A stretch of DNA of 64,000 nucleotides from Chryseobacterium flavum (GCF_003385595.1 NZ_QNUE01000004.1:1-64000), one strand, 5' to 3'. Numbered from the stretch's first letter, positions 17,098 to 26,818 are shown. The notes: generated by a model from the letters alone, not told the origin. Numbers and translations: made by a program.

Positions 17098-19962
17098 ATG
17101 GATGTAAAATTACGTGTATTAAGTACAGGAGTACTGTTTTTTATAGGACAGATATCTTTTGCACAAAAAACTGGAAAGGATTCTATTCCTAAGGAAACAC
17201 AGATTGATGAAGTGGTAATGGTAGGGTATGGTAAACAAAAGAAAGGTGATATTACCGGAGCTATTACAACAGTTAAGAATGAGGTTTTACAGGAGCAGCC
17301 GGTTTCTTCTGTGGAGTTGGCATTACAAGGTAAGGCACCCGGTGTACAGGTAGCAAGTACAGGAGGAAGAGCAGGAAATAATACCAAAATCAGTATCAGA
17401 GGGAATGGATCATTAAGTGCATCAAATAACCCTTTGTATATTATTGATGGTGTTCCTCAGGAATCGTTAGGCAATCTTTCTCCGGAGGATATCAGCAGTA
17501 TGGAAATTCTGAAGGATGCCGCATCAGCAGCAATTTATGGATCAAGGGCTTCCAATGGGGTGGTTTTGGTAGAAACCCAGGCGGGAAGATATAATGGAAG
17601 ACCTTCTGTTTCTTTTTCAACTTCCTATGGTATACAGGAAATTATAAAGAAACCGAGATTACTGAATGCAAGTCAGTATAAACAGGTTCATGATGTGGCT
17701 AGACAGAATTATTTGAACGATATTCAAAATGGAGTCCTGCCTAATCCTGGCAACCCACTGTCATTAACACCAATGACAGATACGGGTATTAATACAAACT
17801 GGATGGATTATGTATTAAGAACCGGTAGCATTAGAAATAATCAGATAAGTTTTACTGCCGGTAGTGCAATGTCTAAAATGTATTTCTCTGCTTCCAATAT
17901 TATACAGGAAGGAATTATCAATGGTGATCGCTACGAAATATCAAGAGCAAGATTAAATGTTGAACAAAAATTTGCAGATAACTTCAAAATCGGAATAAAC
18001 TCATATTTTACCTATACAAGCTCAAATCCTGTAGCAGATGATAATAATACTTATCAGCCTTACAGTAATGCAATGAGTGCACCCCCTAATCTTGCAGTAT
18101 ATGGAGCAGATGGCAAGCCCAACAGATTTAATTTTAATAATCCCTTGTGGGCTTTTGAACGTAAGGTGAGCGACAGATGGCAAAAAATCGGATCAAACTT
18201 TTTTGCAGTATATAATCCTGTCAAAGAAATTACATTAAAAACATCAATTAGTGGAAATCTTGCCGTCAGAAGGTATAACAGATATGATGCACCAAATACC
18301 AGAAGGGGAGAAAATGCGGGGGTTCCATGGGGATATGGTTATTACAGTACAGCCAACAATCGGGATTATTTAATTGAAAATACAATTGCTTATGATAAGA
18401 GATTTGCTGACAATAAATTAAAGGTTAGTGTTTTAGTTGGTCAGTCTTTTCAAAAATGGGAATATGAAGATTCTTATATCCAGGGTGAAAATTTTGCATC
18501 AAGTGATCTAAGCTGGCTGGTTTCTGCAGCTACTATTAATCAGGGGAGAAGTTATATGATTGGCATGTCATTGGCCTCTTTCTTCGGAAGGGCACAGCTA
18601 AGCTGGGACAATAAGTATAACCTGATGCTTTCAACCAGATACGATGGCTCTTCAAAATTTGCAAAAGGAAACAAATGGGGTAATTTCCCTGCTGCTTCTG
18701 TGGGATGGACTGTTTCTAACGAGCCATTCTTTAATGTTCCTGTTATTAATGAATTAAAGTTCAGAGCGTCATATGGACTTACAGGTAATCAGACAGGAAT
18801 TCCGTATTCCGGAGGGCTGAATCTTATTGCATCCGGACAAAATCATGACCAGAATCCGGGAACTGCAGTTTTGGATTTGTATAATCCCGATCTGAAATGG
18901 GAGAAAGGTAAATCTTTTGATGTGGGAATGGATATATCCATGTTCAAAAGGAGAATTAATTTAACGGTAGATTTCTACGACAAAACAACGAATGATTTGT
19001 TATACAGATTACCGGTACCTCAGGAAACAGGATATAATAATATTCTTAGTAATGTAGGATCAATTAATAATAAAGGAATTGAAGTTGCACTAGATTCTAA
19101 AATAATTAAAGGTGAAAAGTTCAAATGGGATTTTGGTGTTAATTTCTCTTATAATAAGAATGTCGTTGAAAAAATTGGTACGAAAGCGGGATATTTCACA
19201 ACCGGATTCGGATCTATTGTAAAAGAAGGGGAACCATTAGGATCTTTCTATCTGATAGAAGCTTTGGGCGTGGCTAAAGAACGTTATGAATACAAAGATC
19301 AGAATGGAAATGTAACTAAAGTTGTACAGGCAGGTGATATGATTTACAGGGACATTAACGGGGATGGAAAAATTGATTCTAACGACAGGCAGGTATTTAA
19401 AGGAGGAATAGCCCCGATATATGGTGGGATTTCTACAAGATTTGCATATGACAAATTAGACCTTTCAATCAATGCACAATATTCTATTGGTAAGAAAATA
19501 TATGCATTATACAAAGAAAAGCAACTTAGCGGAGTAGATACAGGTTATCCTTCATATTCTGCCAACATGATTGCTGAACAGATGAATTACTGGACTCCTG
19601 AAAATACCAATACCAATGTTCCCCGTCCGCACCTGGCCGGAGCAATTTCATCCTGGAATAACCAGAGATCATCAAGGTTTCTGGAAAATGCAGATTATTT
19701 AAGGATTACAGATATTACATTAGGATATAATCTGGATAAAACGCAGATAGGTTTTATTAAATCGATGAGAGTGTATGCTCAGGTGAGAAACCCGTTTACC
19801 TTTACTAAATATTCAGGTGCAGATCCGGAAACATATTATGTTGACCAGTCTGCAAACTCTTCTCAAAATACAGCAGATACCACTAAAATAACTTCAGGTT
19901 ATGACTTAAATAGTATTCCTAATGTAAAAGTTTACAGCATAGGAATGAATATTAATTTTTAA
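17098..19962 (+). CDS. SusC/RagA-family TonB-dependent transporter
   Basis: A 954-residue outer-membrane importer. The ATG at 17098 gives the compact signal peptide MDVKLRVLSTGVLFFIGQ typical of this family; an ATG three codons upstream is less likely. The mature protein goes straight into the TonB box (QIDEVVMVGYG), then the plug with the conserved ILKDAASAAIYGSRASNGVV (about residues 138-157), then a 22-strand-type barrel ending in MNINF. It lacks the N-terminal carboxypeptidase-like domain that the second SusC in this window has. The SusD partner begins 11 bases after its stop. No glycoside hydrolase or peptidase accompanies the pair, so the substrate is unknown. Confidence 0.92.
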   Translation: MDVKLRVLSTGVLFFIGQISFAQKTGKDSIPKETQIDEVVMVGYGKQKKGDITGAITTVKNEVLQEQPVSSVELALQGKAPGVQVASTGGRAGNNTKISIRGNGSLSASNNPLYIIDGVPQESLGNLSPEDISSMEILKDAASAAIYGSRASNGVVLVETQAGRYNGRPSVSFSTSYGIQEIIKKPRLLNASQYKQVHDVARQNYLNDIQNGVLPNPGNPLSLTPMTDTGINTNWMDYVLRTGSIRNNQISFTAGSAMSKMYFSASNIIQEGIINGDRYEISRARLNVEQKFADNFKIGINSYFTYTSSNPVADDNNTYQPYSNAMSAPPNLAVYGADGKPNRFNFNNPLWAFERKVSDRWQKIGSNFFAVYNPVKEITLKTSISGNLAVRRYNRYDAPNTRRGENAGVPWGYGYYSTANNRDYLIENTIAYDKRFADNKLKVSVLVGQSFQKWEYEDSYIQGENFASSDLSWLVSAATINQGRSYMIGMSLASFFGRAQLSWDNKYNLMLSTRYDGSSKFAKGNKWGNFPAASVGWTVSNEPFFNVPVINELKFRASYGLTGNQTGIPYSGGLNLIASGQNHDQNPGTAVLDLYNPDLKWEKGKSFDVGMDISMFKRRINLTVDFYDKTTNDLLYRLPVPQETGYNNILSNVGSINNKGIEVALDSKIIKGEKFKWDFGVNFSYNKNVVEKIGTKAGYFTTGFGSIVKEGEPLGSFYLIEALGVAKERYEYKDQNGNVTKVVQAGDMIYRDINGDGKIDSNDRQVFKGGIAPIYGGISTRFAYDKLDLSINAQYSIGKKIYALYKEKQLSGVDTGYPSYSANMIAEQMNYWTPENTNTNVPRPHLAGAISSWNNQRSSRFLENADYLRITDITLGYNLDKTQIGFIKSMRVYAQVRNPFTFTKYSGADPETYYVDQSANSSQNTADTTKITSGYDLNSIPNVKVYSIGMNINF

Positions 19963-19973
19963 AGACAAGAAAT

Positions 19974-21158
19974 ATGAAAAAAATAAGTATATTAATATTA
20001 TCTCTGGGATTATTATTAAGCTCTTGCAATAATGAGCTGGATATTAAATCTGAAGTTGCCCTGGACGCCAATGCACCACTATCCTCTGATGATGTTGATA
20101 AATTACTGGTAGGGGCGTATAGAAGTGTAATGTACCCGAGTACCTATCCTTACTTTAATATTATGGCTCCGGAAATTCTGGCAGGAGATAATCTTCAGCC
20201 GGTTAAATTTCAGTGGGTTCAGGTGCAGTACCTGTATGAGCATACCACGCCTCCGGGAGATATTTTATTAAGTTATATGTATAAAGATTTTTATAAAGGG
20301 ATCAGCAGGGCTAATACCATAATAAAAGTTCCTACTTCCTCTAATTCCCAAAAAGGGAAAGCACGATATGTAAGGGCTTTATCTTATTTAAGATTATATG
20401 ATCTTTATGAAGGAGTGCCGCTGGTTGACGAAAATTATGACTCACAACCCATTAAACCTTCTTCCCCAAAAGAAGTCTTAAATTTTATTATCAACGATTT
20501 GAAATTTGCGAAAGACAATATAGAGCCACTGAATGTCAATGATCCGAAAGCTTCTTTGACCCCTACAAAAGAAGCAGCTATGGCTCTTTTGGCAAGAGTA
20601 TATAGAATGAATGGTGATATTCAAAGTGCCGGAATTGAGGCAGAAGCGTTAATTCAGGGCGGAAAATTTACAATAGCAAATAACCCGAAAGATTACAATA
20701 ATGAAATCATTCTTAAATTTGCAGGCAATAAAGCGGAAGAAAATGGCTCCTGGGGGTGGATTTTGAGTTATGATGCAAAAACTTGGAACTGCTTTGCAGT
20801 ATCTCAGAATTTATTACAGCTTTTGGGACCGGACGATACAAGAAAAGTTCTGTTTGATATTGCAGAGGCTCCGCTTACAGGAGGTTTTGTCTTTTCCAAT
20901 AAATACAGCAGATCTGATGATTCTGATCTTTTAATTTCAAGAATTCCGGAAATGTATCTGATCTCTGCAGAAGCGGGTAACACTAACAGACTTACTGAAT
21001 TGCAGACAATCAGAAAATCTAATCTATCTTTGGAAAATGAGAGAAGGCTTGAGTTGTCTTTTGAATGGATAAGATGGTCAGATCTTAAACTTAAGGGCGA
21101 AACCTATAAGTTGCCTTTCCCTCAGGGAGCTGTAGATGCGAATGAACTTCTAAACTGA
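19974..21158 (+). CDS. SusD/RagB-family surface lipoprotein
   Basis: A 394-residue lipoprotein that should form the substrate-binding lid of the SusC barrel encoded just upstream. Lipobox LLSSC puts the lipidated cysteine at 18. SusD features are visible: YMYKDFYKGISRANTII, the KARYVRALSYLRLYDLYEGVP helix pair, TPTKEAAMALLARVY, and the C-terminal ERRLELSFEWIRWSDLK. At 394 residues it is shorter than most SusD proteins (about 450-550), suggesting reduced binding loops. A terminator follows. Confidence 0.9.
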   Translation: MKKISILILSLGLLLSSCNNELDIKSEVALDANAPLSSDDVDKLLVGAYRSVMYPSTYPYFNIMAPEILAGDNLQPVKFQWVQVQYLYEHTTPPGDILLSYMYKDFYKGISRANTIIKVPTSSNSQKGKARYVRALSYLRLYDLYEGVPLVDENYDSQPIKPSSPKEVLNFIINDLKFAKDNIEPLNVNDPKASLTPTKEAAMALLARVYRMNGDIQSAGIEAEALIQGGKFTIANNPKDYNNEIILKFAGNKAEENGSWGWILSYDAKTWNCFAVSQNLLQLLGPDDTRKVLFDIAEAPLTGGFVFSNKYSRSDDSDLLISRIPEMYLISAEAGNTNRLTELQTIRKSNLSLENERRLELSFEWIRWSDLKLKGETYKLPFPQGAVDANELLN

Positions 21159-21191
21159 TATTATTTAAAATAAAGCGTCCCAATTCAGACT

Positions 21192-21226
21192 GCCCCAAAA
21201 GTTAAGTGCTTTTAGGGGCTTTTTTA
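21192..21226 (+). terminator. Rho-independent terminator
   Basis: GCCCC-AAAAG pairs with CTTTTA-GGGGC with one bulged A, followed by six T residues. It ends the SusC/SusD operon ahead of the converging AraC-family gene. Confidence 0.8.
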
Positions 21227-21240
21227 TTTTAACAGATATT

Positions 21241-22167
21241 TTATTTTAACGAAATTATCTTGTTCTGATAGTTCTTAGGTGTTGTTCCTTCCAGCTGTTT
21301 GAACATTCTTGTGAAATAGTTGGTATCTGAAAATCCGGTCTGGTAAGCTGTTTCTTTGATACTGTTTTGACCGGCAAGTAATTCTTTCGCTCTGCTGATT
21401 CTTTCCTTTAAAATAAACTCATTCGGAGACGTTCCCAGCTCATCTTTAAACATTTTAAAGAAATTAGATTTGCTGACGTAGGCGAGCCTTGCAATGCTGT
21501 CAATAGAAAGCTTCTGATGTAAGTTTTTCCTGATATAATCTACAACGAAACCTATTCTTGATTTATTTTTGACGATATTTTTTTCAACCATACTTCTGGC
21601 CTGTGTCTGCATAAGCCGGATTAAAAGCTCTTTTAAAGCGAAGTCAGCCATAATATCTTTTTGGGAGTTATCATCCATGGCGATTCTCATAATATTATTG
21701 GTTGCAGAAGCTAATGCTTTATTATTAAACATAAAATATTCATCCAGCTGAATATTCCATTGTGACATTTCATCCACTTTAGGCAGATGATAATTGAGAT
21801 AATTAAGGGAATCTTCTATAAAATCAGGATTTAAACTTAAAGAAATACATTGTGTTGGTGTTTCATCAGCTTCAGGAAAATCAATAACCATGGTTTCTCC
21901 CGGCGCTACCAGAATACTTTCACCCGGATAATAATCAAAGTAGTTTGTTTTATTATCCAGCTTCATATGTTTTTTGCCCCTTAACATCGCCGTAAATGCT
22001 ATATTTTCAAAGTGCAGTTTTACATCAAAAGCCGATTGATGGGTTTCATATATACTGAATTCGCAATTGTTTAGATTGAATTTTGTCTGATTTTCAATAA
22101 TGTTTAAAAGCTGTTTTTCCCTAGTTAATTCAGGAGTTTCTAATAAATATTTATTATTGTTATTCAT
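21241..22167 (-). CDS. AraC-family transcriptional regulator
   Basis: A 308-residue regulator. Residues 1-180 form an AraC-type cupin sensor domain; residues 205-305 carry two helix-turn-helix motifs (LSIDSIARLAYVSKSNFFKMF and IKETAYQTGFSDTNYFTRMF) with the family signature near the C-terminus. It is divergent from the aldehyde dehydrogenase gene, and the same gene set (AraC, aldehyde dehydrogenase, Zn alcohol dehydrogenase, DUF779) is common in related bacteria, so it probably activates that cluster in response to an alcohol or aldehyde. Its own -7 box is at 22197-22204. Confidence 0.88.
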   Translation of the reverse strand: MNNNNKYLLETPELTREKQLLNIIENQTKFNLNNCEFSIYETHQSAFDVKLHFENIAFTAMLRGKKHMKLDNKTNYFDYYPGESILVAPGETMVIDFPEADETPTQCISLSLNPDFIEDSLNYLNYHLPKVDEMSQWNIQLDEYFMFNNKALASATNNIMRIAMDDNSQKDIMADFALKELLIRLMQTQARSMVEKNIVKNKSRIGFVVDYIRKNLHQKLSIDSIARLAYVSKSNFFKMFKDELGTSPNEFILKERISRAKELLAGQNSIKETAYQTGFSDTNYFTRMFKQLEGTTPKNYQNKIISLK

Positions 22168-22196
22168 TTCTAAACGTTTTTAAGGAGCAAGTAACT

Positions 22197-22204
22197 CAAA
22201 TATA
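22197..22204 (-). promoter_or_regulatory. -7 box of the AraC-family gene
   Basis: On the minus strand the sequence reads TATATTTG, a perfect TAnnTTTG box about 30 bases before the ATG at 22167. Confidence 0.5.
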
Positions 22205-22251
22205 GAGATTTTAAGGGTACATTGTTGTTAATAAAATTATAAAATTAAGAG

Positions 22252-22269
22252 TCTGCACTATTCTGCACT
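22252..22269 (+). promoter_or_regulatory. Candidate AraC operator: direct repeat of TCTGCACT
   Basis: TCTGCACT occurs at 22252-22259 and again at 22262-22269, a ten-base period that places both copies on one face of the helix. It lies between the regulator gene and the aldehyde dehydrogenase gene, 75 bases before the latter's ATG. Tandem half-sites about one helical turn or two apart are how AraC-family proteins bind. Binding itself is inference. Confidence 0.5.
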
Positions 22270-22344
22270 TTTTTTATACGATTGTGCTATAGGTTTCTGG
22301 GTTGTACATGTAATTTGGTCTACATAAATTTAAAAGATACGAAT

Positions 22345-23874
22345 ATGAGCACTATTACAGAACCAAGGTCAGCGACTCTTTTACAGCGTCCTGAATTTAA
22401 GAGCAGATACGACAATTATATTGACGGGAAATTTACCCCACCTGTTAACGGGCAGTATTTTGATGTTGTTTCTCCGGTTGATGGTAAGAATTTTACTCAG
22501 GTGGCACACTCTTCAAAAGAAGACCTGGAACTCGCAGTAAATGCAGCAGATAAGGCGTTTCAGTCGTGGAAAAATACCTCATCTACGGAAAGAAGTATTA
22601 TTCTGAATAAGATTGCCGACAGAATGGAGCAGAAGCTTGAATATCTTGCTACAGTGGAGACCATTGATAACGGAAAAGCGGTAAGGGAAACATTGGCAGC
22701 AGATTTACCTCTGGCAATTGACCATTTCAGATATTTTGCCTCTGTTATTCGCGCAGAAGAAGGGTCTCACAATGAATTGGATAAAGATACGGTATCCCTT
22801 ATCGTACACGAGCCTCTTGGAGTTATTGCACAGATTATTCCATGGAATTTTCCTATACTGATGGCAGTGTGGAAACTGGCTCCGGCACTGGCAGCAGGAA
22901 ACTGTGTTGTTTTAAAGCCGGCAGAAAGTACTCCGGTTTCTATACTTGTTTTAATGGAACTTATTGGTGATCTTCTTCCTCCCGGAGTTGTTAATATTGT
23001 TAATGGTTTCGGCGCGGAGCTGGGCAGAGCATTGGTGACCAACCCTAAAGTGGCAAAAGCGGCTTTTACAGGTTCTACGGCTACAGGCCGCATGGTAATG
23101 CAGTATGCCACTGAGAATATTATTCCTGTGACTTTAGAATTAGGAGGAAAGTCTCCAAATGTTTTTTTTAATTCTGTAATGGATGCGGATGATGAATTTT
23201 TAGATAAAGCGATTGAAGGGGCTGTGCTTTTTGCTCTTAATCAGGGGGAAATCTGTACATGTCCTTCAAGATTACTGGTTCAGGAAGGGATAGCAGAGGC
23301 TTTTATTGAAAGGGTTATTGAAAGAGTGAAAGCTATCAAAGTCGGAAATCCTTTGGATAAGACTGTGATGATGGGTGCACAGGCCTCGCAGATTCAAAAA
23401 GACAAAATCCTTTCCTATATTCAGCTGGGAAAAGAAGAAGGAGCTGAAGTACTGGTGGGAGGAGATGTTAATCATCTGGGAGAAGATCTTGAAAACGGAT
23501 TTTATATCCAGCCAACCATTTTCAAAGGAAATAACAGGATGAGAATTTTTCAGGAGGAAATTTTTGGTCCTGTCCTGGCATTTACAACCTTTAAAGATGA
23601 AGAGGAAGCTATAAAAATTGCCAACGATACCATTTACGGACTAGGTGCAGGAGTATGGACAAGAGATGCGCATCAGCTGTACAATATTCCACGTCAGATC
23701 CAGGCCGGAAGAGTTTGGGTAAATCAGTATCATTCCTATCCGGCGGGAGCTCCTTTCGGAGGATATAAGCAGTCAGGAATAGGAAGAGAAAATCATAAGA
23801 TGATGCTTGACCATTATCGTCAGACTAAAAATATGCTGATTTCCTATAATAAAAATAAGTTAGGTTTCTTTTAA
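22345..23874 (+). CDS. NAD-dependent aldehyde dehydrogenase, AcoD/ExaC-like
   Basis: A 509-residue aldehyde dehydrogenase that should oxidise short aldehydes such as acetaldehyde to the acid. The ATG at 22345 ([13 protein letters not shown]) fits the family length; a longer frame from 22282 adds a cysteine-rich 21 residues that look like untranslated leader. Catalytic residues are in place: N168 (PWNFP), E265 (LELGGKSP) and nucleophile C304 (GEICTCPSR), plus the FTGSTATG cofactor-binding turn at 241-248. It heads the cluster that continues with the Zn alcohol dehydrogenase and DUF779 protein. Confidence 0.93.
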   Translation: MSTITEPRSATLLQRPEFKSRYDNYIDGKFTPPVNGQYFDVVSPVDGKNFTQVAHSSKEDLELAVNAADKAFQSWKNTSSTERSIILNKIADRMEQKLEYLATVETIDNGKAVRETLAADLPLAIDHFRYFASVIRAEEGSHNELDKDTVSLIVHEPLGVIAQIIPWNFPILMAVWKLAPALAAGNCVVLKPAESTPVSILVLMELIGDLLPPGVVNIVNGFGAELGRALVTNPKVAKAAFTGSTATGRMVMQYATENIIPVTLELGGKSPNVFFNSVMDADDEFLDKAIEGAVLFALNQGEICTCPSRLLVQEGIAEAFIERVIERVKAIKVGNPLDKTVMMGAQASQIQKDKILSYIQLGKEEGAEVLVGGDVNHLGEDLENGFYIQPTIFKGNNRMRIFQEEIFGPVLAFTTFKDEEEAIKIANDTIYGLGAGVWTRDAHQLYNIPRQIQAGRVWVNQYHSYPAGAPFGGYKQSGIGRENHKMMLDHYRQTKNMLISYNKNKLGFF

Positions 23875-23890
23875 TATTTATTTAGGACGT

Positions 23891-23934
23891 GCCCGATTGC
23901 CTTGGTTTGCCAGGGCAAACCAAGGCAATCGGGC
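23891..23934. repeat. 44-base near-perfect palindrome (21-bp arms)
   Basis: Two perfectly complementary 21-base arms (23891-23911 and 23914-23934) are separated by only AG. The arms are G+C-rich (starting GCCCGATTGCC) against AT-rich flanks, and no T run follows, so it is not a standard terminator. It lies in the 132-base gap between the aldehyde and alcohol dehydrogenase genes. It may be a REP-like mobile palindrome or an RNA-stability hairpin. Confidence 0.8.
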
Positions 23935-24006
23935 TATTCAGGGTCCAGGCTTTCTTATTTAGCTTAAAAATGATAACATTAATGAAAACTCAATTCAAAA
24001 TAGAAT

Positions 24007-25041
24007 ATGATTCCAAAAACAATGAAAGCTGCAGTAGTACAGGGTTACGGGCAGCCTCTGAAAATTGAAGAAGTACCGGTAAGAGCACCCGGCAGATATG
24101 AAGTTCTTGTAAAAGTAATCGCCTGTGGTGTCTGCCACACAGATTTGCATGCTGTAGATGGAGACTGGCCTGTGAAGCCTAAAATGCCGCTTATTCCGGG
24201 ACATGAAGGAGTAGGAATTGTAGTAGCGTGTGGACCGGAGGCTTTTGTAAAAGAAGGAGATGCTGTAGGAGTTCCCTGGCTGTATAGTGCCTGTGGATGT
24301 TGTGATTATTGTATAACAGGCTGGGAAACTCTTTGCGAAGCGCAAAAAAATGGAGGATATAGTGTTGATGGTGGTTTTGCAGAATATGTCATTGCTGATT
24401 CCAGATATGTAGGGCATCTGAAGTCTGATGCTAATTTTTTGGAAATAGCACCTATTTTATGTGCAGGCGTTACTGTGTATAAAGGGTTGAAAGAAACGGA
24501 GACAAAACCAGGGGAATGGGTAGCTATTTCGGGAATCGGAGGATTAGGGCATGTTGCCGTTCAGTATGCAAAAGCCATGGGAATGCATGTTGCTGCCATT
24601 GATGTTGCAGATGAGAAGCTTGATCTGGCCAGAAAACTAGGTGCAGATCTGGTAGTGAATGCAAAAAACACGGATCCGGGCGAATATCTGCATAAAGAAG
24701 TTGGCGGAATGCACGGCGCTCTGATTACTGCAGTATCTCCCATTGCTTTTAAACAGGGAATAGATGTTCTGCGAAGAAAAGGAACGATTGCCCTTAACGG
24801 TCTGCCTCCTGGTTCGTTCGAACTTCCGATTTTTGAAACTGTATTAAAGAGGATAACCGTGAGAGGCTCTATTGTGGGAACCCGAAAAGATCTGCAGGAA
24901 GCAGTGGATTTTGCAAATGAGGGACTTGTGAGGGCAAATGTAACCTCCGCAAAACTCGAAGAAATCAATGATGTCTTTGATAAAATGAAAAAAGGGCAGA
25001 TTGACGGCAGGGTCGTTTTGGATATTGCCGGTTCAGATTAA
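24007..25041 (+). CDS. adhP: Zinc-dependent alcohol dehydrogenase, AdhP-like
   Basis: A 344-residue medium-chain dehydrogenase interconverting alcohols and aldehydes with NAD. Catalytic zinc ligands are C43 (CGVCHTD), H66 (GHEGVG) and a later cysteine in [12 protein letters not shown]; structural zinc ligands C96, C99, C102 and C110 show the C-x2-C-x2-C-x7-C spacing. The Rossmann motif [14 protein letters not shown] follows. An alternative ATG six codons in gives the usual MKAAVV start. It should supply aldehyde to, or remove aldehyde from, the dehydrogenase encoded upstream. A strong terminator follows directly. Confidence 0.93.
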   Translation: MIPKTMKAAVVQGYGQPLKIEEVPVRAPGRYEVLVKVIACGVCHTDLHAVDGDWPVKPKMPLIPGHEGVGIVVACGPEAFVKEGDAVGVPWLYSACGCCDYCITGWETLCEAQKNGGYSVDGGFAEYVIADSRYVGHLKSDANFLEIAPILCAGVTVYKGLKETETKPGEWVAISGIGGLGHVAVQYAKAMGMHVAAIDVADEKLDLARKLGADLVVNAKNTDPGEYLHKEVGGMHGALITAVSPIAFKQGIDVLRRKGTIALNGLPPGSFELPIFETVLKRITVRGSIVGTRKDLQEAVDFANEGLVRANVTSAKLEEINDVFDKMKKGQIDGRVVLDIAGSD

Positions 25042-25057
25042 ACCATAATGAGTGACC

Positions 25058-25088
25058 AGTCCGGCAGAATTTTTTGCCGGACTTTTTT
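25058..25088 (+). terminator. Rho-independent terminator within the alcohol/aldehyde cluster
   Basis: AGTCCGGCA and TGCCGGACT form a perfect 9-bp stem around an A/T loop, followed by six T residues. It sits before the DUF779 gene, so that gene is either expressed by read-through or separately. Confidence 0.85.
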
Positions 25089-25110
25089 ATTAATAGTAAA
25101 ATAAAGGGAG

Positions 25111-25494
25111 ATGAAAGAAAAAATATCAAGACTTTCTGCAACAGAAAAGGCCCTTGAGGTTATCCGGGAACTGGAAAATAAATATGGTGCACTTATGTTT
25201 TATCAGGCAGGAGGATGTTGTGAAGGTACCCAGCCTCAATGTTTTGAGAAAGGGGGCTTTTTTCCCAGAATGAATGATGCCATGATCGGGACAATCAACG
25301 GGCACGAATTCTGGATCGATCGTGATTTATTTGAATATTGGAAATATTCTCATTTTACCCTGGATGTAAGTGAAGGTTTTGGTCCTGGGGGATTCTCATT
25401 GGAAACTCCCTTAGGAAAGACATTTAAAGTACAATATAAACTATTTACTCCTGAAGAATATGAAAATCTGACACCTGTACTACGCAGTGAATAA
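25111..25494 (+). CDS. DUF779 domain protein
   Basis: A 127-residue protein of the DUF779 family, recognised by the cysteine-rich MFYQAGGCCEGTQPQCF stretch (about 29-45) and the conserved SEGFGPGGFSLE near 88-99. Function is unknown; the family is repeatedly found beside aldehyde and alcohol dehydrogenase genes, and the clustered cysteines suggest metal or redox chemistry tied to them. The start is preceded by AAAGGGAG, an unusually good Shine-Dalgarno match for this phylum, which may help translation of the small amount of transcript passing the terminator. Confidence 0.85.
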   Translation: MKEKISRLSATEKALEVIRELENKYGALMFYQAGGCCEGTQPQCFEKGGFFPRMNDAMIGTINGHEFWIDRDLFEYWKYSHFTLDVSEGFGPGGFSLETPLGKTFKVQYKLFTPEEYENLTPVLRSE

Positions 25495-25500
25495 GATATC

Positions 25501-25537
25501 ATATTTTATCAAAATATCTGCATATCGATCTGATATG
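25501..25537. terminator. Two adjacent AT-rich hairpins between converging genes
   Basis: ATATTTT-ATC-AAAATAT at 25501-25517 and CATATC-GATCT-GATATG at 25521-25537 fill the 56-base gap between the DUF779 gene and the leftward symporter gene. They lack strong G+C stems and long T runs, so termination strength is doubtful. Confidence 0.35.
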
Positions 25538-25550
25538 GTATACCTTAAGA

Positions 25551-26750
25551 TCATTCCTTGACAAACCGGTTAACAAACATAGCAGCGACCACATCTCCAA
25601 CAGCGTTAAGAACAGTGGCTAAAGGATCTACCAGTGTCCCGATAATCATTACAGCCGGAATAGCTTCCTGAGGTAACTTATATACTGAAATCATAAGCAT
25701 TTCACCTATATACCCTCCATTGGGAATCCCGCCTGCAACAATGCTCACAAATACTGTAATCCCAAGTGCCAATAACAGATTGGAAGGATCAAAGAAATCT
25801 TTTCCAATGATAAGGAAAGCAACATAAATCTTTATTATTGATGACATTGAAGACCCGTTTTTATGCAATGTTGTCCCAATTGGGATCACGAGATTGGCAA
25901 TAGAATTGGGAATACCGATTTTGGAGGCTGCCTGTAAATTCGCAGGCATTGTCGCAAAACTACTACAGGTACTTATAGCTGTAAGAGTCGGATAGATGGC
26001 ATTGGTCCAGAAGCTTTTGACTCCTTTTTGTCCGTTGGCCATGAATGCATATATTGAAAAAAATACAAGGAAATAAATAATTCCGGCAATATAATACAAT
26101 CCTAAAGGTTTCGCATAAAATCCAAATAGCTGAGGTCCCAAAGTAGCTACCTGATAAGCGAAATAAGCTCCAAGACCTACGGGGGCCAGTTTCATGATCA
26201 GCAAAAGAAGTTCTTTCATTACTTCATATCCTGAAGCAATAAATATTCTGAACGGTTGTCCTTTCTCTCCTGTTTTCCGGGCTGCAAAACCTGTCATAAA
26301 AGCAAATATGAGAAGGGCAAGCATATTCTGCCTTGAAAAAAGAGCTGTAAATTCTCCTACTGTAAAGAATCCTACAATCCGATCACCCCAGGTATCATTA
26401 TTGGCTGTTTCAGTAATCACTTCAGAGCTTCCTGTAACTCCTGAAACCGGAAAGAGATATACTGCACAGATGGTAAAAACAGCAGCTGTCAGAATGAAAA
26501 ACAAAAAGGTAAGGGCCATAATAAGAATGATCTTTCCAAACTTGGATTGCTGCTCCAAAGAAGCAATAGAATTGGATACGGCAAAAAACACCAGAGGAAC
26601 CACGCTCACAAAAAGAAGATTAAGAAAAATATCCCCTAATGGTTTAATATAATCTACAATACCAGGGGTAAATATACCTATTATACTTCCAACTGTAATG
26701 CCTAATAGTAAAAATATAATTCCTGAGTAATTTTTCAGTATTTCTTTCAT
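25551..26750 (-). CDS. Dicarboxylate/amino acid:cation symporter (DAACS family)
   Basis: A 399-residue inner-membrane transporter of the GltP/DctA fold, with eight membrane segments and two re-entrant hairpins. Hairpin 1 shows the serine-rich STCSSFATMP; hairpin 2 shows AGGIPNGGYIGEM. The sodium-site motif NMDGT of segment 7 is replaced by HKNGSS (in PIGTTLHKNGSSM), so the cation or substrate preference may differ from classical glutamate or dicarboxylate carriers. It converges with the DUF779 gene and is divergent from the DnaJ-like gene; its -7 box is at 26764-26771. Confidence 0.88.
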   Translation of the reverse strand: MKEILKNYSGIIFLLLGITVGSIIGIFTPGIVDYIKPLGDIFLNLLFVSVVPLVFFAVSNSIASLEQQSKFGKIILIMALTFLFFILTAAVFTICAVYLFPVSGVTGSSEVITETANNDTWGDRIVGFFTVGEFTALFSRQNMLALLIFAFMTGFAARKTGEKGQPFRIFIASGYEVMKELLLLIMKLAPVGLGAYFAYQVATLGPQLFGFYAKPLGLYYIAGIIYFLVFFSIYAFMANGQKGVKSFWTNAIYPTLTAISTCSSFATMPANLQAASKIGIPNSIANLVIPIGTTLHKNGSSMSSIIKIYVAFLIIGKDFFDPSNLLLALGITVFVSIVAGGIPNGGYIGEMLMISVYKLPQEAIPAVMIIGTLVDPLATVLNAVGDVVAAMFVNRFVKE

Positions 26751-26763
26751 GCCGGCTTTTTAT

Positions 26764-26771
26764 CAAAGATA
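26764..26771 (-). promoter_or_regulatory. -7 box of the symporter gene
   Basis: Minus-strand TATCTTTG, a perfect TAnnTTTG match 13 bases before the ATG at 26750. Confidence 0.5.
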
Positions 26772-26818
26772 GGGTTATTTTTAACATTTCCTTATATAAT
26801 TTTCAGGGGTAAATTTCA

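Noticed and set aside
23891-23934. The 44-base palindrome as a Rho-independent terminator.
   Set aside because: No T run follows on either strand, and the next gene belongs to the same functional cluster.
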